From Acidimicrobiaceae bacterium (GTDB taxonomy: Bacteria; Actinomycetota; Acidimicrobiia; Acidimicrobiales; Aldehydirespiratoraceae), in the NCBI GenBank assembly GCA_009845995.1, contig VXYK01000037.1, positions 1 to 64,000 of the forward strand: DNA of 64,000 nt, written 5' to 3'. Shown in pieces: positions 7,435 to 14,960 of the stretch. The position numbers and the translations under genes were made by a program. Under the pieces are notes generated by a model. It ran no database searches. It saw only the letters and a program-made list of their open reading frames with translations, and was not told the origin of the DNA. Positions within the stretch are counted from its first letter, which is position 1. Every line of letters starts with the position of its first letter.

Positions 7435-8768
7435 GAGAGTTCGAGACCTGAATCGCATCCGGTCACCCGGTCGAGATTACGGTGCAGGTTGATTATCCGA
7501 CACTCCTCACCCGACAGTGTGAGATGGGTCAAACCCGGTGCGTGAAGCCCGCGCTGGGCACGCCCCAAGTTGGTCACGTCTTGGTCCAGGACGAGACCCA
7601 AGCTGTAGGAACCGGGCTCCATCTCTGCTGTCAGGGGCTCTCGGCGCGCGGCATCGGGGTTGACCCGGTCGAAGGCGATGATGTCCATGTAACCGTCGTC
7701 GGGTGTCGCTCCCGGCCGGGCGCGCACCACTTGCAGCAGATCGCCGAACACCAGCACGGTGATGTTCGGGAACAGGTTGTACTGCTGCATGGTCATCATC
7801 TCGTCGGGCCCGTACCGGCTGAGATCCACTCCCTCGGTGTCACGGAAGTGATCCACGATCATGTCTGAGAGGACCTCGCGCAGCGTTGAGCCGGGCGGCA
7901 CTTCGGGGCAAACGCCCGCATCAGCCGGCTCGCTCAGGCCGACACGGCCTCCCATCACCTCCACAAACCCATCCCAGATCTCCTGGTCGGTGGCGCCGCC
8001 GCGCAGGCGGGGACTGGCCAAGCCGTAGGGCTGCACGAGCTTGCCGTGACGTTCCCAAATCGTCTGAGGACTGTTGACGTCGTCGACCATGCGCAACATC
8101 TCCGGGTGTATTCCCTGCACATGGTAGGTCTCGCTGAAACCGTCGATGATCGTTTTCCAGTTGGACGGCACCGGGATCGATATCAGCGCCTTGCAGCGAA
8201 AGTCGTCCAGGTCCGCCCAAGCAATGTCTTCTGGGACAGGTGCCAGAAAGTCGGCTAGCGGTTCCGCGTCGGGATCGGGATTGACGAACACCAGAGGGCC
8301 CCAGGTGTCGACCGAAGCGCTGAACAGGGGGAAATCATCGTTGCGCAGAGCACCGAAGCCTTTACGCGAGGGAACCTCGCGGAGTTCACCCGCCAGATTC
8401 CACGACCAGCGGTGGAACACGCAGCGCAGTTCGGTGAGTCCGCGTTGGTTCTCGTTGCAAAGTTGCATCCCGCGGTGCCTGCACACGTTTTGGAAGGCGC
8501 GAAGCTCACCGTCGTCACCGCGCACTATCACAATCGACAGGCGGCCGACATCGTACACATGCACATCACCTGGCTCAGAGACATGGTCGAGCGTGCATGC
8601 CAGTTGCCACGTGGTCGGCCAGAGTCTCTCCTCTTCGATTTGGGCCCAAGCCACCTCTGTGTAACGGCTGGCGTCAACCTGCACGGGTTTGCTCACTCGA
8701 CCAACTGAGACAATGGTCTCGCCAACGGGCGCATTGTTGGTGTGGACGTCGGGAGTGGTGATTGTCAT
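7422..8768 (-). CDS. Rieske [2Fe-2S] ring-hydroxylating oxygenase, alpha subunit
   Basis: Terminal oxygenase of 448 residues. The Rieske cluster ligands are C96-x-H98 and C116-x2-H119. The mononuclear iron site is in SETYHVQGIHPE, with H216 and H221. These proteins use electrons from a reductase to hydroxylate aromatic rings, sterols or related substrates; KshA, the steroid 9-alpha-hydroxylase, has the same architecture but is shorter. It is the last gene of the operon FadD (10742) - ArsC-like selenoprotein - Rieske, starting 7 bases after the ArsC stop. No reductase gene is in the window. Confidence 0.88.
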   Translation of the reverse strand: MTITTPDVHTNNAPVGETIVSVGRVSKPVQVDASRYTEVAWAQIEEERLWPTTWQLACTLDHVSEPGDVHVYDVGRLSIVIVRGDDGELRAFQNVCRHRGMQLCNENQRGLTELRCVFHRWSWNLAGELREVPSRKGFGALRNDDFPLFSASVDTWGPLVFVNPDPDAEPLADFLAPVPEDIAWADLDDFRCKALISIPVPSNWKTIIDGFSETYHVQGIHPEMLRMVDDVNSPQTIWERHGKLVQPYGLASPRLRGGATDQEIWDGFVEVMGGRVGLSEPADAGVCPEVPPGSTLREVLSDMIVDHFRDTEGVDLSRYGPDEMMTMQQYNLFPNITVLVFGDLLQVVRARPGATPDDGYMDIIAFDRVNPDAARREPLTAEMEPGSYSLGLVLDQDVTNLGRAQRGLHAPGLTHLTLSGEECRIINLHRNLDRVTGCDSGLELSYVD

Positions 8769-8775
8769 TGCCGAC

Positions 8776-9159
8776 TCAGTCCGCGCTTGAACTGACCATC
8801 TCGGCTACTCGAGTCTTGGCCATCACACCTTCAAAAGGGCGTCCGATTATGGCTTTGTCGTCTCCAACAAGGATCGGCCGCTGAAGCAGTCGGTGATATT
8901 TCCCGAGCACCTCTACAACGGCGTCTGCATTGCCGACGTAGTCGTCTTCATTGAGGCCGAGTTTGGCGAACTGGGCGTCCTTGCGTACGAGGTTCTCGAC
9001 TGGTTCCTCAAGCTTGGCGATCAGATCCCGCAGGGTCTGTTCGTCGGGGAAGTCCTTCATGTAACGAACTTCGGTGAAGTCCACTCCCATTTCCGTGGCG
9101 ACCGCCACGGCATTGCTTGACGAGTTTCAATGTTGGTTGTGGTAGATGGTCAGGGCCAT
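8776..9159 (-). CDS. ArsC-family thiol-redox protein, probable selenoprotein (Sec at codon 11)
   Basis: ArsC/Spx-family thioredoxin-fold protein of 127 residues if TGA at 9127-9129 is read as selenocysteine. It begins MALTIYHNQH, then the TGA codon, then NSSSNAVAVATEMG. ArsC relatives carry their catalytic cysteine exactly here (HNPxCxxSR). Later family marks such as QRPILVGDDKAIIGRP are intact. ATG at 9157-9159 overlaps the TAA stop of the upstream synthetase, which fixes the start and explains translation. An 18-base hairpin with a GGUC loop begins 16 bases after TGA (see 9093-9110). A conventional call would start at GTG 9108 and lose the active site. Arsenate is not necessarily the substrate; a role as a redox enzyme beside the Rieske oxygenase is inference. 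No sel genes are in this window. Confidence 0.8.
9093..9110 (-). promoter_or_regulatory. bSECIS-like hairpin for selenocysteine insertion
   Basis: In the mRNA, CCGUGGC and GCCACGG pair perfectly over 7 bp around the loop GGUC. The stem begins 16 bases after the UGA, and the first loop G is the 24th base after it. The E. coli fdhF element also presents a GGUC apical loop that SelB recognises, and bacterial elements place the key G about 16-37 bases downstream. The hairpin lies inside the coding frame and encodes AVAVATE. Confidence 0.75.
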
Positions 9160-9218
9160 TATTTGTCCTTGGATTGCCAATGTTTGTCTTTGTATTGCCA
9201 ATGTTTGTCTTTGTATTG
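9156..9218 (-). repeat. 21-bp tandem repeat at a gene junction
   Basis: Two exact 21-bp units lie at 9177-9197 and 9198-9218. A diverged third at 9156-9176 includes the stop of the synthetase and the ATG of the ArsC-like gene. The exact units encode the heptapeptide QYKDKHW at the C-terminus of the synthetase. Confidence 0.8.
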
Positions 9219-10742
9219 ATCGCGAAGCTCATATTTGAGGATCTTCATGGTGGCATTGCGAGGCAGCGGTCCGTCGTAGATTTCAAGTTGCTCGGGAGTC
9301 TTTTGAAGCATGAGCCCGGAATCTCTGCAAGCCGCTGACATCTCCTCGAAAGTCAAGTCGGAGTGTCCCGCAGCGGTCTCGATCACCGCGCAGACGCGTT
9401 CTCCCCGTTCTGGGTCTGGTAATCCGATCACGGCCGCGTTCTCCACCGAGGGCAGCGAGTAGAGCACATCCTCGACTTCTTTGGCCGAGATGTTCTCGCC
9501 TTTGCGGATGATGATGTCCTTGACACGTCCGGTCAGCGTCACATGGCCATCGGCGTGTTTGACTCCGAGGTCGCCGGTGCAGAACCGACCCTGGTCATCG
9601 AACGCCTCGGCGTTGAGATCCGGGTCGGTGTAACCCGAGAACAGCATCGGTCCAGATACACGAACCTCGCCTTCGTCGCCGGGCGCTGCGACGGTGCCGT
9701 CAGCTGTCACGATGGTCACCTCGCATCGGTTGATCGGGGCGCCCTCGGTGTGGGCGAGTTGTTCGTCGGTGTCTGAGGGCGAACCCTGGCTGATCATCGG
9801 GCATTCGGTCATGCCGTAGCCGTGCGCGATGGGTATGCCCATCTTCTCTTTGACTTCAAAGAAGATCTCCGGCGGTTTGGGTGCACCACCGCCGGCCATT
9901 GCTCGCAGTCGCGGCATGGACCCGCCGCCGAGTTGTTGATCTTGGGCCAGGAACATCTGGTAGAAGGCGGTCGAGCCGCCGACGATCGTCGCGCCGTGCT
10001 CCGCGTATGCCGCCACTGCTCCCGCTGGAGTGAACTTCTCGATCAGGATCGCTCCGAAGCCGTCTGCCAGCAGCATCACGATGAAGTCCGGACCGCCGAT
10101 ATGGGCGTACGGGAAGGCGATGGTGCCCATGTCCTGCGCGTTGGTCTCCAGCGCCAGAGCGAGCCCGGTTCCCGCCGCCATCAGGGTCTTGTCGGAGTGC
10201 TTCACTCCCTTGGGGTCCGATGTAGTGCCAGACGTGTAGTAGATCCAGCGCACCGCGTCGCCATCGGTCGGCGCGGGCGGCAGCTCTTGCGGGTCACCTT
10301 CGGGGAGATTGTCGTACCCGTTGAGGATTTGCGGTCGGGGGTCGAGATCTTGGCTGACTTCGGTTGCCATCGCGTGGTAGTCGAAATCGCCCCAGACTCC
10401 CGGCGTGAACACGAAGCGTGCTCCGGTTTGAGCGATGCAGAACCCGACCTCTCGGTGGCGGTAGATGTGAATGATCGGGTTCTGGACGGCCCCGAGGCGC
10501 GACAAGGCGAAGCTCAAGACGATTGTCTCTATCCGGGTGGGCAACTCCCAGGTGACCGGGGTGCCTTCGGTGATGCCCAAGCCGTGCAGACCTGCCGCAA
10601 CTTTCTCGGCTTTGTCGCGGAACTCGCTATAGGTGAGTTGTCGACCAGCATCGTCGATTAGGAACAGCCGGTCAGGCGAAAGCGCCGTTCGGCGCTCGAG
10701 CAGCTCCCAGAACGTCGTGGCATCGAGAATCTGTTCGCTCAC
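9159..10742 (-). CDS. AMP-forming acyl-CoA synthetase with repeated C-terminal tail
   Basis: Adenylate-forming ligase of 527 residues. It has YYTSGTTSDPKGVKHSD (phosphate loop), HGYGMTECP, and FCTGDLGVKHADGHVTLTGR (hinge). The end of the fold is LPRNATMKILKYELRDQ, which carries the catalytic lysine. After this the protein ends in a basic tail of repeated QYKDKHW units with no family counterpart. First gene of a three-gene operon; its TAA overlaps the ATG of the ArsC-like selenoprotein. Its substrate is unknown, but the context suggests a lipid or steroid acid. Confidence 0.87.
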   Translation of the reverse strand: MSEQILDATTFWELLERRTALSPDRLFLIDDAGRQLTYSEFRDKAEKVAAGLHGLGITEGTPVTWELPTRIETIVLSFALSRLGAVQNPIIHIYRHREVGFCIAQTGARFVFTPGVWGDFDYHAMATEVSQDLDPRPQILNGYDNLPEGDPQELPPAPTDGDAVRWIYYTSGTTSDPKGVKHSDKTLMAAGTGLALALETNAQDMGTIAFPYAHIGGPDFIVMLLADGFGAILIEKFTPAGAVAAYAEHGATIVGGSTAFYQMFLAQDQQLGGGSMPRLRAMAGGGAPKPPEIFFEVKEKMGIPIAHGYGMTECPMISQGSPSDTDEQLAHTEGAPINRCEVTIVTADGTVAAPGDEGEVRVSGPMLFSGYTDPDLNAEAFDDQGRFCTGDLGVKHADGHVTLTGRVKDIIIRKGENISAKEVEDVLYSLPSVENAAVIGLPDPERGERVCAVIETAAGHSDLTFEEMSAACRDSGLMLQKTPEQLEIYDGPLPRNATMKILKYELRDQYKDKHWQYKDKHWQSKDK

Positions 10743-10857
10743 TTCGCTCTCCCATCGCCGCTCAGATTGATGCAGCGAATTCAGATATTACTCGCGCGGT
10801 CAACGGAGGCGAATTCGGCCGTTCTGGGCGGTTTCAGGCGACTTCGCCCAACCCCGT

Positions 10858-10876
10858 CCAGCCGGAGTGAGGCTGG
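10858..10876 (-). terminator. Stem-loop downstream of the P-II gene
   Basis: CCAGCC and GGCTGG form a 6-bp stem around a 7-base loop, just past the P-II stop codon at 10884. No T-run follows on the minus strand, so it is only a candidate 3' end. Confidence 0.35.
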
Positions 10877-10883
10877 CCGGCTT

Positions 10884-11277
<394 letters not shown>

Positions 11278-11326
11278 AGTGTAGTTATTTGGGCCAAATT
11301 CCCGCAAAATTTCTTCAGATCGAGTC

Positions 11327-11354
11327 TTGATTTTGTTATTTGTATTGATACAAT
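11327..11354 (+). promoter_or_regulatory. GntR-gene promoter with overlapping operator
   Basis: TTGATT at 11327-11332 and TACAAT at 11349-11354 are spaced by 16 bases and fit a -35/-10 pair. The perfect palindrome TTGTATTGATACAA (11340-11353) covers the -10 box, so a bound protein would block transcription. ATG follows the -10 by only six bases, which predicts a leaderless mRNA. Confidence 0.6.
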
Positions 11355-11360
11355 AGTCAG

Positions 11361-11861
11361 ATGGCAGAACCTGAAAGCGCACCAATCGTCACCTATCGCG
11401 ACCAACGCGGGTTCGAGAGACGGCTCATAATCAGGCTCGAAACAGGTACCAACATCCCAGCTTTCGAACAACTCCGTGCTCAACTATCGGTGATGGCCGC
11501 GGTTGGACGCCTGGAGCCCCAAAGCAAACTGCCCACGGTACGCGAACTCGCAGCCGCGTTGGACTTGGCCCCCGGGACCGTGGCCCGCGCCTACAGAGAA
11601 CTCGAGAACGACGGGATCGTGGAAGGCCGCGGTCGCCGCGGAACCTTTGTCGTCGATGAGCCTCCCCACAGCGAGCCGCTCCAGGAACGCCGCGAAAGGG
11701 TGGCCACCGCGGCTGACCGCTTCATCTTTGAACTTCGCATGCTCGGAGTCGGACTCGACGACGCACTGGAAGCGGCAAAGGCAGCCGACCGCCGACACGA
11801 TACAAAACCACACGGTGCCAAAACACACGATGCCAAAACAAAAGCGACGCCCGCTCAATAA
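11361..11861 (+). CDS. GntR-family transcriptional regulator (YtrA-like)
   Basis: Regulator of 166 residues. The winged helix-turn-helix spans about residues 32-98 (PAFEQLRAQL, then KLPTVRELAAALDLAPGTVA and GRGRRGTFV). A short helical segment of about 45 residues follows instead of a large effector domain, as in the YtrA subgroup. The last 25 residues repeat K-[PT]-H-[GD]-AKT and look disordered. It most likely binds the TTGTRTTGAYACAA palindromes, one over its own -10 box and two before the divergent P-II gene, making it an autorepressor that also controls P-II. The effector is unknown. Confidence 0.85.
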   Translation: MAEPESAPIVTYRDQRGFERRLIIRLETGTNIPAFEQLRAQLSVMAAVGRLEPQSKLPTVRELAAALDLAPGTVARAYRELENDGIVEGRGRRGTFVVDEPPHSEPLQERRERVATAADRFIFELRMLGVGLDDALEAAKAADRRHDTKPHGAKTHDAKTKATPAQ

Positions 11862-11869
11862 GGCGGGCG
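11848..11869 (+). terminator. GC-rich stem-loop over the GntR stop codon
   Basis: CGCCCGC and GCGGGCG pair over 7 bp around an 8-base loop that contains the TAA stop of the GntR gene. No T-run follows. Confidence 0.4.
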
Positions 11870-11980
11870 CCGCATACACCCCTGGAGGGAGGCGACACTT
11901 CTTGCTTCTTGGACCATACGATCGCCTCAGGGTTACATACCTCGGCGTCAGGACTTCACCCGCCACCAGGTGTAGGCAGT

Positions 11981-12220
11981 TCACTGGCCTTCCGCGCAGG
12001 CCCTCAACGGGAACTGCCGACGCCCCCACCGGAGCCAAACGTTGACCCAGATGATCACCGGGATCGCTCCGATCATGTAGAGGCCGATCCCCATGTTGAC
12101 TGTCACCTCCGTGACGAAACCCACTATCACCGGGACGGTCATCATCGCGACTAACAGACCGAGGAATGCCCATAACTCGCGCTTGCTGCGATGAGCTCTT
12201 GGATTCTGTTGTTCACTCAT
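11981..12220 (-). CDS. Small two-helix membrane protein
   Basis: Unrecognised protein of 79 residues starting MSEQQNPRAHRSKREL. It has a charged N-terminus and two predicted membrane helices (about residues 19-41 and 45-64, FLGLLVAMMTVPVIVGFV and IGLYMIGAIPVIIWVNVW), ending in a basic tail. It resembles many small actinobacterial membrane proteins of unknown function. A longer frame adds 11 residues upstream (to 12253), but the MSEQQ start gives a more ordinary membrane protein. Nothing in the context suggests a role. Confidence 0.5.
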   Translation of the reverse strand: MSEQQNPRAHRSKRELWAFLGLLVAMMTVPVIVGFVTEVTVNMGIGLYMIGAIPVIIWVNVWLRWGRRQFPLRACAEGQ

Positions 12221-12356
12221 GATGGCAACCCCGCACTCGCTATAACGCCGCATGACGCGCCAGCCGCAGCGCCTATCGCCGGGCCCGCAGGAGCGCCGAC
12301 TCCCCCACTCCCTGCCGTCCCACTAACTCCGGCGAGTATTCCTACGCCACCGCTAT

Positions 12357-12572
12357 GTGACAATCATCGTGAACCGCAACACCGGCAAAGTCCCTTCAAT
12401 TGTCCAGCATCGCAGCAGCGCTGCTTTGAACGGGTTCTTGATGTCGCAGCCACATAGTTGGCGCCGAGGCGTCAAAGTCGTCGTCACCGACGGATCGGCC
12501 GCCTACAAGACCTCAGCGGACGCGTCCTTGCCCCAGGCCCGCCACGTGCTGGACCGGTTCAGTCTCAGCTAG
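12357..12572 (+). pseudogene. Remnant of an ISL3-type transposase
   Basis: A 71-codon fragment ends VVTDGSAAYKTSADASLPQ and then ARHVLDRF, which is the typical catalytic-Asp region of ISL3-family transposases, followed at once by a stop. The N-terminal zinc-binding region and the whole C-terminal half of a roughly 400-residue transposase are missing. It marks an old, decayed insertion in this small-gene region. Confidence 0.6.
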
Positions 12573-12783
12573 CAGCAAGATGTCTAGGTCGCAGGCTCAG
12601 GTACCACCATGTCGAGATGACAGGGACCGGCACGCTCACGGCTACCAGCCATTGAGTCGACGTATCAAGGGCGATTGAAACGGCAAGTGTGGTCGCCGCG
12701 TAGATGAACAAGCAGGTCCAAAAACGGAGTCTGAGCCGTTTTCCGGTTGCATTCAGCGAGCGCTTTCCAGACGATGTGTTCAT
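12565..12783 (-). CDS. Small membrane protein
   Basis: Unrecognised protein of 72 residues. A basic start (MNTSSGKRSLNATGKRLRLR) is followed by two hydrophobic segments at about 21-40 and 45-62 with an Asp/Thr turn between them, then a basic tail. It overlaps the ISL3 remnant by 8 bases. It could be a genuine inner-membrane protein or a chance frame; composition and topology favour the former only modestly. Confidence 0.4.
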   Translation of the reverse strand: MNTSSGKRSLNATGKRLRLRFWTCLFIYAATTLAVSIALDTSTQWLVAVSVPVPVISTWWYLSLRPRHLAAS

Positions 12784-12843
12784 CGGCTCAGCGTATCATG
12801 TTCCGCGAAATAGCAGCATCGAGTAGGCACCATCGCTTGCGGG

Positions 12844-12897
12844 TTCTGCTGGGCGCAATCACTCTGGGGAGGACCCTCTTGACTGCGCCCAGCAGAA
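12844..12897. repeat. Perfect 14-bp inverted repeat
   Basis: TTCTGCTGGGCGCA at 12844-12857 and TGCGCCCAGCAGAA at 12884-12897 are exact reverse complements separated by 26 bases. The structure lies just downstream of the minus-strand secreted-protein gene (stop at 12909) and could act as its terminator, but it has no T-run. It could also be the ends of a very small mobile element. Confidence 0.75.
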
Positions 12898-12908
12898 GAC
12901 CGTGTCGC

Positions 12909-13307
12909 CTACGTTGCCAAGAAGCAGATTCCAGTTACTGCCGGCCCAATCACCGGCACGGCACCTCCGAGCACGCAAGCAACTTTGTTACCTGTGTTCT
13001 CATGCTCCCAATGAGCGATAGGTGTGCATGTTGTGTAGGACAGGTACCCGTAGACGGGGACTGTGCGATACGTATACGTCACGTACGGGTATGTCGCGTG
13101 GTAATGCGTTTCGACGACCTCTTGCCGGTACCCGACGACACCCCAGAAATTGGTTGTGGTGGTCGTGCAGTGTGACGTGTGGTCGGCACTAGCCTCGGAC
13201 TTAGGGACAACCACCGCAAGGGCGGACATCAGCACAATCAGAGCAACGAAAATCCCGAGCGTCTGCTTACCGATCAGCCGGAAGTCACTTCGCGAGATCA
13301 CGTTCAT
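12909..13307 (-). CDS. Small secreted Tyr/Thr/His-rich protein
   Basis: Unrecognised protein of 132 residues. It has a signal peptide (basic start, hydrophobic core TLGIFVALIVLMSALAVVV, cleavage near EASA), then a mature region rich in Thr, Tyr, His and Val with a run of five Thr and the segment YPYVTYTYRTVPVYGY. The C-terminus is a glycine-rich hydrophobic stretch beginning VACVLGGAVPVIG. Four cysteines in the mature part may pair outside the cell. The start at 13307 has AAAGG upstream. The perfect inverted repeat at 12844-12897 lies just beyond its stop. A cell-surface or antimicrobial role is possible but unsupported. Confidence 0.55.
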   Translation of the reverse strand: MNVISRSDFRLIGKQTLGIFVALIVLMSALAVVVPKSEASADHTSHCTTTTTNFWGVVGYRQEVVETHYHATYPYVTYTYRTVPVYGYLSYTTCTPIAHWEHENTGNKVACVLGGAVPVIGPAVTGICFLAT

Positions 13308-13358
13308 CTACGTTGCACCTTTCTGTCGAGTCGGTCATGGTTAGTTCCTCCTTTGTTT

Positions 13359-13395
13359 GGTCGAAGCGGCCGCGCACGTTGTCCACAGCCGCGAC
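13359..13395 (+). repeat. 37-bp direct repeat, left copy
   Basis: It is identical to 14413-14449 over 37 bases. It contains TTGTCCACA, which equals the high-GC actinobacterial DnaA-box consensus, and an imperfect hairpin (GTCG..GCGGC with GCCGC.GAC). It lies 80 bases before the transposase start. Confidence 0.85.
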
Positions 13396-13475
13396 AAATC
13401 GGAGAGCGGTCCGCGATCTCAATGTGAGGTGTATGTGAGACTGCGTGGCTCTGGAGGTTTCACAAGGAGGGATTG

Positions 13476-14960
13476 ATGGGGCAGACGCGCATTCAGCATG
13501 CGAACGCGGCGCTCAACACCAACTCGCGACGACGAATGGTCGACTTGATTCTCACCGAGGGTCTGAGTGTGGCTGCTGCTGCCCGTCAGTTCCGGGTCGA
13601 TCCAAAAACCGCGCGCAAATGGCGCGACCGGTTCCTAACCGAAGGCGATGCCGGTCTCAATGATCGTCCCAGCACACCGCATCACAGCCCGAACCGCACC
13701 AACGAAGCCAAACAAGCCGAGGTGTTGAACCTGCGATTGAGTCAACGTCGCTGCGCGGCCGCTATCGCCAACCAGGTCGGACTCGATTGTTCGACCGTTC
13801 AGAAGATCCTCAACAGCCACGGCATGGGACGACTCAACAAACAGGACCACCTCACCCGACCAAACACAACACGGTATGTGCATGACAAACCTGGTGATCT
13901 CATACACGTGGACATCAAAAAGCTGACCACGATCCGCGAACACGGCCAACACACCGGAGCCAGAACGACCTACCTGCACATCCACACAGCGGTCGACGAT
14001 CACAGCCGACTCGCCTACTCAGAGATCCTCCCCGACGAAACCGGTCAGACCGCCGCAGCGTTCTGGCGCCGCGCCAACACTTGGTTCGTGAAACACGGTC
14101 TAGACATAGCCGCTGTGCTCACCGACAACGGCAGCTGCTACCGCAGCCGAGAATGGGCTACAGCCCTTGGCCACACCGCTGTTGACCACAAGCGCACCCG
14201 CCCCTACAACCCCCAAACCAACGGAAAGGTCGAACGGTTCCACCGCACACTTATCAACGAATGGGCCGCCATCAGACCCTGGACCTCAGAACAGCAACGA
14301 ACCAACGCCTACCCGGAATTCGTGCACTACTACAACCATCAACGAACTCACATGGGCCTCAACTGGGCTACACCAGCCTCAACAATCGGCCACAACCTCT
14401 GCGGACAATACAGGTCGAAGCGGCCGCGCACGTTGTCCACAGCCGCGACCGAAACCATAACATCCACCCAGCCAAGAACACAAGCAGCAAATTCGCGAAG
14501 AAGTCTTGACCTGCGTTCTCGAACGCTAGTGGGGAATGTCTCGGAATGGGATTCCCTTGTCGGGCCTAGGTTCTTGAGGAAGCCCCAGCACGTTCTCGCC
14601 GATGATGTTGCGCTGCACCTGATCGGTGCCACCACCGATGCGAGACATCCACTGCCCCAAGAACGCGTAGTTCTGCCAAAACCCGTTGAACACGGCATCG
14701 CTGCTGTACAGAGTTGCGCTCGGACCCATGATCGCCATCGACAGGTCGCCCATCAACTCCAGCCGACGGGATGCCGCGAGCTTCAGCACCGAACTCTCCG
14801 GACCGGGCTGCTCGCCGCGAGAGGTCGCCGTGCGCACCCGATACCCGAGAAAGCGCATCGTCTCGGCAATCGAGTACAAGCGCGCGAGCTCCTGGCGAAC
14901 CACCGGATCAGCGGCAACTCCGAAACGACGGGCCAACTCGATCACATCGGCAACGTATGA
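13476..14960 (+). CDS. IS481-family transposase with aberrant 3' extension
   Basis: Transposase with an N-terminal helix-turn-helix (LILTEGLSVAAAARQFRVDP, about residues 27-46) and an rve/DDE catalytic domain. The catalytic acidic residues are visible in HVDIKKL, LTDNGSCYRSREW and NGKVERFHRT. Similarity ends near 14411 at HNLCGQY, where IS481 proteins normally stop. Here the frame runs on through the 37-bp repeat and 435 bases into the opposite-strand acyl-CoA dehydrogenase, so the last 180 codons are probably not authentic. ATG at 13476 has AAGGAGG five to six bases before it. The stop may have been lost by recombination at the repeat. Confidence 0.7.
   Translation: MGQTRIQHANAALNTNSRRRMVDLILTEGLSVAAAARQFRVDPKTARKWRDRFLTEGDAGLNDRPSTPHHSPNRTNEAKQAEVLNLRLSQRRCAAAIANQVGLDCSTVQKILNSHGMGRLNKQDHLTRPNTTRYVHDKPGDLIHVDIKKLTTIREHGQHTGARTTYLHIHTAVDDHSRLAYSEILPDETGQTAAAFWRRANTWFVKHGLDIAAVLTDNGSCYRSREWATALGHTAVDHKRTRPYNPQTNGKVERFHRTLINEWAAIRPWTSEQQRTNAYPEFVHYYNHQRTHMGLNWATPASTIGHNLCGQYRSKRPRTLSTAATETITSTQPRTQAANSRRSLDLRSRTLVGNVSEWDSLVGPRFLRKPQHVLADDVALHLIGATTDARHPLPQERVVLPKPVEHGIAAVQSCARTHDRHRQVAHQLQPTGCRELQHRTLRTGLLAARGRRAHPIPEKAHRLGNRVQARELLANHRISGNSETTGQLDHIGNV
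14413..14449 (+). repeat. 37-bp direct repeat, right copy
   Basis: Exact second copy of 13359-13395. It begins one base after the codons for the usual transposase C-terminus CGQY. Confidence 0.85.

Larger units (their letters stand above)
13359..14449 (+). mobile_element. IS481-type insertion sequence bracketed by direct repeats
   Basis: The segment holds one DDE transposase gene between two identical 37-bp direct repeats. IS481 elements normally end in inverted repeats, and none could be found by eye, so the limits are uncertain. One explanation is that the left repeat is the leftover right end of a deleted tandem copy. The right repeat overlaps the point where transposase similarity stops, next to an acyl-CoA dehydrogenase gene. 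Confidence 0.55.

Noticed and set aside
9106..9108. GTG 9106-9108 as start of the ArsC-like gene
   Set aside because: This start omits the active-site strand, has no ribosome site, and ignores the intact in-frame codons back to an ATG coupled to the upstream stop.
13359..13395. Replication origin because of a DnaA-box-like word
   Set aside because: Only one box per repeat copy, with no cluster of boxes, no dnaA/dnaN and no AT-rich unwinding region nearby.
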